64,000 bases of DNA from Isochrysis galbana (Eukaryota > Haptophyta > Isochrysidales > Isochrysidaceae), in assembly GCA_018136815.1 (NCBI GenBank), contig CM030936.1, forward strand, positions 2,445,079-2,509,078, given 5' to 3'. The notes beneath the pieces are model-generated. The model saw only the letters and a program-made list of their open reading frames with translations, was not told the origin of the DNA and did not search any database. Every line of letters begins with the position of its first letter. Within the stretch, counting starts at the first letter, position 1. The position numbers were made by a program, and so were the translations under genes. Positions 56,801-64,000 of the stretch are shown here, one piece after another.

Positions 56801-58376
56801 TTTTACTCGTACCTTGTAGGACTCTTCATTCGTAATTCGCCCATCGCTCCTTGCCGTCGCGCCCCTTTGTGGCCTGTCTCGCCCCTGTTTCGCTCCTTCG
56901 TTCGCACCTTGGGCCTTGCTCTCTCTTTGGTCCCTCCTTGCTGTCGTTCCCCCGCGCCTGCTCTCGCTCTCGTCGTAGGTGTTCGTCGCTGAGGACTTTT
57001 CCCCAGCGCAAAGCCTACCCTCTCGCTCCTTTCGTTTTATGCACGTAGATTCCCTCCTTACTTTCTACATTTTCGTTCGCAATAACCGCCGTTCGCAGTC
57101 GGCTCTTCCGTCGCATCGTCGCTCTCTCGTCGGCTTTCTCTTCCTTGTTTCCTTCCTTCTGGGTCTTCCCCGCCCAAGTGGGGAAAGATACGTTAGTGTA
57201 GGGAGATGTTAGGTGAAAGTTGAGTGTGCGTGTCTTGTGATTGCTGTCGGTCTGGTCGGATTGGTATCCTGTCGGCCTCTGTCGCCCACGTTCGTCGCCC
57301 TAGTCGCTCCTCTCGCTCCATCGTTCTCGCTCTCGCTTCTCGCTCCCTTCGTAACAAGCAATCTTACAACATGTCAGAGCAAGGCTCATCTCACTCTTGG
57401 AGATGGCCTGCGAGGGCGCGCCGGCAGCTAGCGCGGAATGCGGTTCTTGCGTGGAGCTCATGGAGCTTTCCTCGGGGTTGACTACGGGCATGGTGATCGA
57501 CGCACGACGCACGACACACGGAGGGCGCGGAAGTGCGGAAGGAGGCTTGTGGGAGGTGGTGGCAGGCGACTGGGGGTGGCTCAGGCGCGTGCTTGGCTTG
57601 TATTGACTCGTTGACTCGGGGTATAGACTCGGGAACTCGGGGGGACTCGCTTGGGAACACGGTGGGACTCGACGAAGTTGCTACAAAACCACTCACAAGA
57701 AACCAAAAACCAAAGTCCTTGGGCTCAGAACACTAACGTAAACACTCCGGAATCATACGATAAACAAACCCTCCCCGCGCGGCGAAGGCTGAGGTCGCGA
57801 TCGCTCGTCATGCGCGAAGAAATACGGAAAGAGCCCCACGAGATATCTTGGGACCGGAGAATGTTTTGGACGAATCTTCCGCCTACGGCCTTCAGCTTCA
57901 GCTTCAGAAGGGCAGGAATACAACGGGGTGAGAGCCGCCACAGGGAATTTGCTCGCTGCGTGACGTTGACCGCATTGGAAATGACCTCAAGACTGCGTGA
58001 ATAATGTCATGAAAATCATGCAATGATTAGCTTTGGGGGCTGGGTGGGCGGCCGGCATGCGCAGACAGATTCGCCCCCCCCCCCCCCCCCCGAGTTTCGC
58101 GCAAGTTGCGCATATTGGGCTATTTTGGGCCCAAATTTCGCGAAAGTTTTCCCCCCACAAAAGTGGCCCAAGTTTCGAAATGAGTTTCACGAAACTCTGA
58201 CCTGGCCCTACATGCAACTACTCACGTCTCAAGGCTAGTACCCGCCTCCATCCGCCTTAATGAATTCGCTCATCATCATTCGTTGGTCGACGCCGCACGA
58301 ATCGCAGGGAGGTGCTATTGAGGCGGCCAAGGACCTGAGATCGCCCTGTGGATACAGCTCATGCACTAGCGGATGG
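56801..58376. other. long intergenic region, no gene recognised
   Basis: CT-rich to about 57200. 57600-57670 has repeated GACTCG(GG) units. 58075-58205 has a C-run followed by AGTTTCG/CGAAACT elements including TTTCGCGAAA and GAGTTTCACGAAACTC palindromes. No gene recognised. Confidence 0.45.
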
Positions 58377-59468
58377 TCAAACAGGCAAAGATATAGCATC
58401 CAACCGACACCCAAAACTTCTCGCTCGAGCCGCTGACGGCGTCGTGGAGGACGCCATCGGGTTCAAATCATACTCGAGTGGCTGCAACACTTCAACATCG
58501 TCAGGCCCAAAGCCAGATTTTTCCGTCAGGCCCTTCCTGGCTTTGCCCTTTGGCGCGAGTTGATAAAGCCCCACCCCAGCTACTGCAGCAGCAATACCGA
58601 GGGCATGCAATGCAGTGATCGTATGACCAAACCAAACCGCGGCAGCTGCCACCACGATGACACGCTTGACTGCGGAGACAACGGCGGCGGAAACGGGCGA
58701 AGAGAGGAGGCAAAGCAACGCAAATGAGAGCAGCTGCGTGACGAAATTGCACGCGCCATTCAAAAACATCAATTGTAGTGTGCCCCTAGCCGGAAGCGGA
58801 GAGGATGGAAGGTCGAGGACCACCCAGAGGGGTAGTAGCATGCCCATCGCGTATATCGAAGCTAGTGCAAAAAGCTCAAACTCGCTCATGGTGGGATTGC
58901 CAATTTTGGGCGAGAGCTTGGCGCGCGCCGCCTGATCTACAAGGCAGGCTTTGGAAAGGGCTGCCTGCACAGCTTGTGCTACAGCCGAAAGCATAGCTAG
59001 AAAGAAGCCAGCGAAGCGGAAGTTGACCTCTGTGACTGATGCGAGGGCAACACCCGAGACGAGCAGTAGCAGCGCTGCCAGTCGTGTGGGTGAGATCCTC
59101 TCGCCGAGCAAAATCACGCACATGGCAGCCGCGAAGAGCGGCTGCAGGGATTTGACCACCTGGGCAAACGAGACGGCATTGTACAGGAGAGATGCCCTGT
59201 ACGCGACCAAGCTGGTGACGAGAGCGAGGGCGATGGGCATGACGCGGGGGAGGTGTCTTCGCAAATCGAGCGGTTTGCCAGTCGAGCGGTAGTAGTGACC
59301 GATGCTCACGATGGACGAGAAAAGCTGCTGCGAGAGCGAGACAGTGAGCGGACGTGGGTAGCTGATCAAGATTTGCTTGGTCAGCACCGAGTTGAGGGTG
59401 GAGGAGAGGTAGTAGACGAGAATGAGCAGTAGGACAATGCCCATCCCACGCTCCTCCATCCCGTCCAT
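58377..59468 (-). CDS. triose-phosphate-translocator-family membrane transporter (SLC35E/pPT-like)
   Basis: A ten-helix transporter of the drug/metabolite superfamily. 363 aa from the ATG at 59468; single exon. Typical features are VYYLSSTLNSVLTKQILISY near the N-terminus (the N-K-x-L box of TPT proteins), AVSFAQVVKSLQPLFAAAMC, LGERIS and FLNGACNFVTQ. The C-terminal VSAVKRVIVVAAAAVWFGHT is the family signature. No plastid presequence is visible, so an endomembrane location is likely but not certain. Substrate cannot be read from sequence. Confidence 0.88.
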   Translation of the reverse strand: MDGMEERGMGIVLLLILVYYLSSTLNSVLTKQILISYPRPLTVSLSQQLFSSIVSIGHYYRSTGKPLDLRRHLPRVMPIALALVTSLVAYRASLLYNAVSFAQVVKSLQPLFAAAMCVILLGERISPTRLAALLLLVSGVALASVTEVNFRFAGFFLAMLSAVAQAVQAALSKACLVDQAARAKLSPKIGNPTMSEFELFALASIYAMGMLLPLWVVLDLPSSPLPARGTLQLMFLNGACNFVTQLLSFALLCLLSSPVSAAVVSAVKRVIVVAAAAVWFGHTITALHALGIAAAVAGVGLYQLAPKGKARKGLTEKSGFGPDDVEVLQPLEYDLNPMASSTTPSAARARSFGCRLDAISLPV

Positions 59469-60074
59469 GCGCGCCCGCGGCCCTCTTCCTCCTCCGCGTG
59501 CCCGTCCAAGGTCTAGATCACACTCGAGCGCCGGCAGCACCCACCCCCACCCACACCCCGCAGCGACCACCCACCGCTCACATCTACTACCCCACTTTCT
59601 CTTCTACTCTTCTGCCTCTCTCTTCGTGGAGTATCAACCTAGGTCTCTCTTCCTCCTGCTCCCCGTTCCACCACACCTCCTCCTCTCCTTTCCTTTGTTC
59701 TCCCTCCCCGACACCCCACTACTAGTAATAGAGTAGAGTACTCTATTCCTAGAGACTAGAGCTCTATTCCTAGAGACTAGAGCTCTACTCCCTACGCTAG
59801 AGTAGAGTAGTAGCTTGTTTGAACCACCCAAAGGTAGGGGTAGGCCAAAATATCCGGATATATCTCCTGGATATTTGGGCAGATTTTTTGGAATTAGATA
59901 GCTGTGGATATTTCAAGGATATTTGGGTGCGTCTGGGCCCCTCAACGCAAAAAGAAAACTTGCTGGCGCGTGTGCGCGGGGTGAGAGGGCGACGTGAGGC
60001 TGGCGCTACCATGAGTACGAGGTGAGACTAGTAGATACGTAATAAAATGATTCGTTACCGTAAGAAAAACTTCT
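59469..60074. promoter_or_regulatory. divergent promoter region with AGAGTA palindromes
   Basis: 59727-59812 repeats TAGAGACTAGAGCTCTA and GAGTAGAGTACTCTA, the same motif as upstream of the methyltransferase gene. 59845-59935 is AT-richer with GGATATTT repeats and ATATCCGGATAT. Confidence 0.45.
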
Positions 60075-61124
60075 ATGACATCACGTAGCCACTGTCCATC
60101 ATGGGAGGTGTGGCGCGGTGCGGCGGTGTGGCGGTGTGGCTGCATTCCCTTGCCTCCGGCCTCTGCCCGGTCGCGAATGCGCGGCTTACCACATTCGCAC
60201 CGCCGTCACTCAGGTCCACGCCGCTCGACTCGCTCATGTCGCTCCGCGCCACGCAGGAACGCCGACAGAGATGTCGGCGATCAGCCGAGGCGCGCTCTGA
60301 GCGACCCTAGCGACTCGGACGAGTCGCGGCGCGGCGAGACCATCTTGGACGAGGAGGAGCGCGGCAGCGGGACCGTGGTGAACAATGAGATTGAAGAGAC
60401 GACGGCCGGGCGTGCCTCGACCCCGATTCCAACTATCCCATTGAAGGTAGGGTTGCAAGTACTCCACGAGACGTTCGGCAAGGGTGTGATCACCAAGATG
60501 GGTGAGGGAAGTCTCCACGGCATGAACAAGGTGGAGATGGAGTATTTCTCGCGAACCGAGAAGAAGCGCAAACGCACGTGGGTGAACAAGACGAGCGTCG
60601 TAGTGCAGGTACGCATCGCCCGGATTTGTGCATGTGGGGAGCATGCCTTTCACATTTACTCACTCTCCTCTCAATGTACGTCTTGCGTACCTCAGGTCCA
60701 GGTTGACTCGCTCGAGGAGGAGGAGGCAGAGGAGGTTGATGCTAGCGTCGAGCACAGCGGTCCGTTGCTCGCGGCCCACGAGCGTGCCCGCCAAATGAAG
60801 GTAAAGCCACCCCCCATGGGTGCACGGTCAGCAGCACCACCCGGCAGCCGCAAGACCCCCGAGCCCTCGCGTGACACCGCACTCGAGCGCTTGAAGAAGC
60901 ACCCACCTCGAGCCCGCGGAGGCTGCGGCACCCGAACCGAGCAAGGGGATGGCCCGCTCAGGTGTGTGACCTTGTCCCCTCACCCCATGGAGCCTTCCGA
61001 GCGGTTGGATGCACTCCTACCCGCCGCACCATGTGCCCCCCGCACCACCTTTGGCAACACGCTCTCGCTCATGCGCCACATTCAGGGGGTTGGTGCGCAT
61101 GAGAGCTTGGGGTTGGGAGGCTGA
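60075..61124 (+). CDS. charged protein with PcrA-tail-like beta module
   Basis: Residues about 120-175 (GLQVLHETFGKGVITKMGEG and WVNKTSVVVQ) resemble the small Tudor-like module at the C-terminus of UvrD/PcrA helicases, which binds RNA polymerase; here no helicase is present. The N-terminal third is uncertain: other frames and a possible acceptor before ATGTCGGCG (60266) exist, so the true start may differ. An in-frame 87-nt segment, 60609-60695, is flanked by GTACGC and CTCAG and is probably an intron, giving a protein of about 320 aa. The rest is acidic then Pro-rich. Function unknown. Confidence 0.5.
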   Translation: MTSRSHCPSWEVWRGAAVWRCGCIPLPPASARSRMRGLPHSHRRHSGPRRSTRSCRSAPRRNADRDVGDQPRRALSDPSDSDESRRGETILDEEERGSGTVVNNEIEETTAGRASTPIPTIPLKVGLQVLHETFGKGVITKMGEGSLHGMNKVEMEYFSRTEKKRKRTWVNKTSVVVQVRIARICACGEHAFHIYSLSSQCTSCVPQVQVDSLEEEEAEEVDASVEHSGPLLAAHERARQMKVKPPPMGARSAAPPGSRKTPEPSRDTALERLKKHPPRARGGCGTRTEQGDGPLRCVTLSPHPMEPSERLDALLPAAPCAPRTTFGNTLSLMRHIQGVGAHESLGLGG

Positions 61125-61229
61125 TGGCTACCGGCCGCGCAACACTGTTTCTTCGTGCTCGTGGGAAGACCTCCCACGGAGGAATGGAGGACGATTTGGA
61201 TTTGGAAAATGTCGAATTTCAACGCCTAT

Positions 61230-61504
61230 TTCCGCCGGGGAGTCGCCTGATGGCGGGGGGGGGAAGGGCCGGGGGAGTGGAGGTTTAGTAAGGTTTAGAA
61301 AGTTTGCCTCGTGAAAGAAAGTAGTGGGTCAACGGCCATTTGATTGGTGGGTTGTCGTGTAAGTACATGGCTAGTGGTAGTAGTGGTACGAATGCTCATT
61401 GTTATGGAGTTGCCGCAAGGTGGGTAGTGAGGGAAAGGAAGGGGAATGGGCGTGGCTGCAGAAGCGAAACCCAATGCCACGCGCAAGGTGAGAATATTAA
61501 AAGG
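61230..61504 (+). mobile_element. LINE/non-autonomous 3' ends
   Basis: 61230-61290 parallels 16195-16250 (GCCTGATGGCGGGG). 61330-61400 resembles the 15.1-15.2 kb repeat. 61405-61504 matches the LINE 3' UTR at 32.3-32.47 kb (GAGTTGCCGCAAGG) and ends GGTGAGAATATTAAAAGG. Confidence 0.7.
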
Positions 61505-61853
61505 AGGTTAGTTTGTTAGTACTACTAGTATTACTACTACTACTATGTATTATTAGTAGTGCATTAAGATTAGTGATGAAAACTTGAATAGGAAATAGCA
61601 CATAGCACAGACAAGGGCGCAAATGCAAATGCGATTAAAGCGCAGCCACAAACACAAGATGATGCCAAACACCATATAGAAGCCAATACGAAAAGCTGAG
61701 GATAGAGAAGCGGAATATCACCACGCGAATATCTAGTGCCTGACATGTGTGAATTGCTTGGGAGAGTATAGTTCACGGGCCGCCGGCGCTCTGACGCATA
61801 ACGACCACACTGAAGACGTCCGCCACGGGCTCATGGATTCTTCTGACAGGATC
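61505..61853. repeat. TAC/ACT microsatellite and flank
   Basis: 61515-61560 is a degenerate (TAC/TAT/TAG)n trinucleotide run. The remainder is unremarkable 3' flank of the nucleosidase gene. Confidence 0.55.
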
Positions 61854-62988
61854 TCACTTCCGGCCCACGCGCGCGCCCACTCGTAGCGCACTGCCGCCGC
61901 CCTTTTGTATCCGCGCAAGAGCAAAGCCGAGGATCAAAGCGAGAGCCCAGCCAGCATACCCAAGCGGAGCGTCCTCCCACCATCTCCACCAGCCTGTGTG
62001 CGCCTGTGGAGGGGCGTCTGCCCTCCACCCGTTGGCTTGACGGGCATGTTGCGTGCTTGAAGAAGCCGAATGTGTAGCCTTCGGTAAGCTAGGTGTTGGT
62101 GCAGTGTAGCCTACATTGCACCATGATGATAGAGTAGTCCCGGCCACGCATTTCAAGAGCTCCGCCAACTTTGACTGCAGCTCTTCAGCTGCGACAGCCA
62201 AATTCCGATCGAATTCCTCTCGCGTAGACTCGCCGCCATCGATAATGTCTGTCACAGACTTGAGGGCTACAAATGGAATGGCAAGTTGCTGACAAACCCA
62301 TGCTACCGCCGCTGCTTCCATCTCCTTCACTACAGCACCTTCAGCGAGCAGCAGAGACATATCTGTTGGTGTGCAGTCCAAGGAATCTGCAGTGGAAACG
62401 ACACCAACTTGCAGGCCAACTTCACGAGCAAGACGGTAGAGTGGCGGAGACCGGAAATGACCGAAGCCATATTCTTCCAGTATGCCTGCACGGGCAAAAG
62501 GATGGGAGGGGGGGGGTTGTGAGCTGGCTTACAGACAGGGTCAGCGATGCTGCATGGATCGAAGGCAGCGGTTGACGGCAGCATCCGTCTGTTTGCCGCG
62601 CACCGGTTGTGCCATCTGGAATGCGCCGTGAATGGAAGATACACTTGCTCGACAGGAACACATCGCATATTTTGGCTCCGCGCTGTCCAAATGCGCCAGC
62701 TGTGCCTGCACTGATCATCAAATCGGGCCTTCCGAAAGCGGCGACAGTAGCGTACGCGGTGACAGCGGCGGCAGTGGTGGCCACATTATTCACTCCGAAG
62801 CGCTTGTCGTGGCCGCACCACACCACATGCAGGCTAAGACCCTCGGGGGTGCTGCCCCTCCACGCGACGAATGGCGCGCCTTCAAGGAAAGGTGCCTCCA
62901 CACGCTGGAGGCTGAAGCGTTTGACGATGGGGGCAGCCTCTTGCTCCATCGCCATAATGAGCGTGACAGATCGTACCGCCGACTCCAT
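61854..62988 (-). CDS. MTN: 5'-methylthioadenosine/SAH nucleosidase-like, membrane-anchored
   Basis: It is predicted to hydrolyse MTA (and possibly SAH) in the methionine salvage/Yang cycle. Exons 62988-62604 and 62485-61854 join in phase 1 (donor GTGCGC) to 338 aa. Visible active-site context: MAMEQEAAP at about 13 (first Glu), SAGTAGAFGQRGAKICDVF, STADSLDCTPTD, EMEAAAVAWV (substrate-ribose Glu) and VTDIID (catalytic Asp). This closely parallels plant MTN. Beyond the core is a Ser/Ala-rich linker and a C-terminal hydrophobic helix (about 305-325, GYAGWALALILGFALARI) with a basic end, absent from standard nucleosidases. Confidence 0.9.
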
Positions 62989-63579
62989 CGTCCGCGGGAG
63001 ATCAGCGCTTCAGAGCGAAAGGAGCGGCACACTCGTGCAGTGCAGAGGAGAGTGGAGAGCGCAGGGGGCGCAAGGTGTCCAACCCGACGGTCCTGGGCGA
63101 GAACGTAGAGCGAGCAAGCAAACGCCTCCCACGCTTCCACCCCCCCCCCTCCCCCAAGAAGGATTGAGCCGTGAGATTCGACAAGAAGAGAGGGAGAGAG
63201 AGAGGGAGAGAGAGAGGGAGAGAGAGGGGGGGGGGGGGGGGAAGTCCTCTCGTTGTCCGTGCGTTCGTTCGTTGCCCGCCTCCTCCCTCTCGCTCGCTCG
63301 CGTGTTTTCAGCCTCCGTTCGTTCGTTTTTTTTTGAAGGTCCATCAAACTAATATAATATGACCAGCGAGCTTTAGTTTGCGCTAGTGAACGGCGACGGA
63401 GCAGCGAGGGGGCGCCATAGACCGGAGGAAAGAAGGAAAAAAACAAAACTCCCTCATGCCAGATGGAACGCTTCTCCCTTTCCCCTTTCTCCGCCGCACA
63501 CGCGCCCCGCACCGCCCAAGCTCTTCCTCTCTCACACCTCACACACACAACGCTGCCATGGCATAGAGACTCCCATTTT
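62989..63579. promoter_or_regulatory. 5' flank of the nucleosidase gene, GA-rich
   Basis: 63180-63242 is a (GGGAGA)/(GA) tract ending in a G-run, in the position (100-250 bp upstream of the start) seen for other genes in the window. No other gene seen. Confidence 0.4.
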
Positions 63580-64000
63580 GACCTATGTGTATGGTGAATC
63601 GCCGGAGGTTTGTGGAAAAGATCGTTCCATATCGGGGAGCCCTGGGTTCCTTCCCGTGTGTTTGTTTCCCTATGGAAGTTAATCCGTCTAAAGTTCTCGA
63701 GCGCATGTTTCCAAAAGGCCGGGAGCGTGGTATTACCTCGAATGCTAGCCGTGAGGCTCTTCACGTCGACCTTCGCGAAGACCGCCGCGCGCCCTAAGGG
63801 GGTACGGCTGAACCATTGGTCTAAGACCGATTTCCACTCCGCCGTTGACGGGTTGAGGTAACGAGCTATCCATATCGCTTGGAGCGCTCGCATGTGTTCG
63901 GCCATGGGGAGTAGTCCGACACCCAATAGGGGCCCGTCTTCTCTCGTCCCCACTCTCGGGTACGCCGGAAGGGTTATCCATTTTATGCCCTCTTGTGAGG
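63580..64000 (-). mobile_element. LINE fragment, C-terminal domain, running off the edge
   Basis: On the minus strand the frame reads GIKWITLPAYPRVGTREDG, then MRALQAIWIARYLNPSTAEW, RTPLGRAAVF and LPAFWKHALENFRRI. This is the domain after the RT, homologous to 30325-30763. It begins beyond 64000 and stops at about 63580 without a 3' tail. Confidence 0.8.

Noticed and set aside
62790-63953. One 387-residue minus-strand gene
   Set aside because: It fuses a LINE fragment, GA-tract low complexity and the antisense frame of the nucleosidase exon.

Overview
This is nuclear DNA of a GC-rich unicellular eukaryote, most likely a plastid-bearing alga of the haptophyte type (inference). The gene set supports this: 20S proteasome beta4, LC8 dynein light chain, a two-domain PRMT, a BRE1-type ubiquitin ligase, SLC35-type transporters, and two small proteins with plastid-type presequences. 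Genes are split by short introns of about 80-210 nt, often with donors of the form G(T/C)RCG, including three GC-AG introns. Long C, GA/CT and minisatellite tracts lie between genes.

Layout. 0-2 kb: a small LRR-like gene and a minisatellite block. 2.8-5.2 kb: NCLX/CCX-type Na+/Ca2+ exchanger (-). 6.0-7.4 kb: TMX3-like ER thioredoxin (-). 9.0-13.0 kb: PRMT9/7-like double methyltransferase with TPRs (+). 13.5-16.3 kb: nest of non-autonomous retroelements. 16.9-18.8 kb: six-exon nucleotide-sugar transporter (-). 19.6-20.4 kb: proteasome beta4 (+). 22.5-24.0 kb: beta-lactamase-like serine hydrolase (-). A 100-N gap lies at 25.0 kb. 25.7-33.2 kb: a non-LTR retrotransposon (CCCH fingers, AP endonuclease and RT) with an inverted body, nested non-autonomous elements and several 3' ends. 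33.3-34.3 kb: CS+TPR co-chaperone-like gene (-). 35.2-36.5 kb: plastid-targeted unknown (+). 38.0-41.1 kb: TPR protein with similar repeats at both ends (-). 42.4-43.1 kb: LC8 (+). 43.6-44.6 kb: LINE 5' ends. 45.5-46.0 kb: thylakoid-lumen-like protein (-). 47.6-51.7 kb: BRE1 RING ligase and GH127 glycosidase, both (-), each losing one end in a second 100-N gap. 52.2-54.8 kb: a gene fragment and retroelements. 55.4-56.3 kb: two-TM protein (-). 58.4-59.5 kb: triose-phosphate-translocator-family gene (-). 60.1-61.1 kb: charged protein with a PcrA-tail-like module (+). 61.9-63.0 kb: MTA/SAH nucleosidase with a C-terminal membrane anchor (-). A LINE fragment runs off the right edge.

The genes are housekeeping genes and do not form a pathway. 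The most unusual feature is the retroelement system. The autonomous LINE and several GC-rich non-autonomous partners share a 5' hairpin whose stem covaries between copies, and a common 3' tail. The GC-rich partners carry a further stem-loop with a compensatory change. This suggests a structured RNA family mobilised by one machinery.
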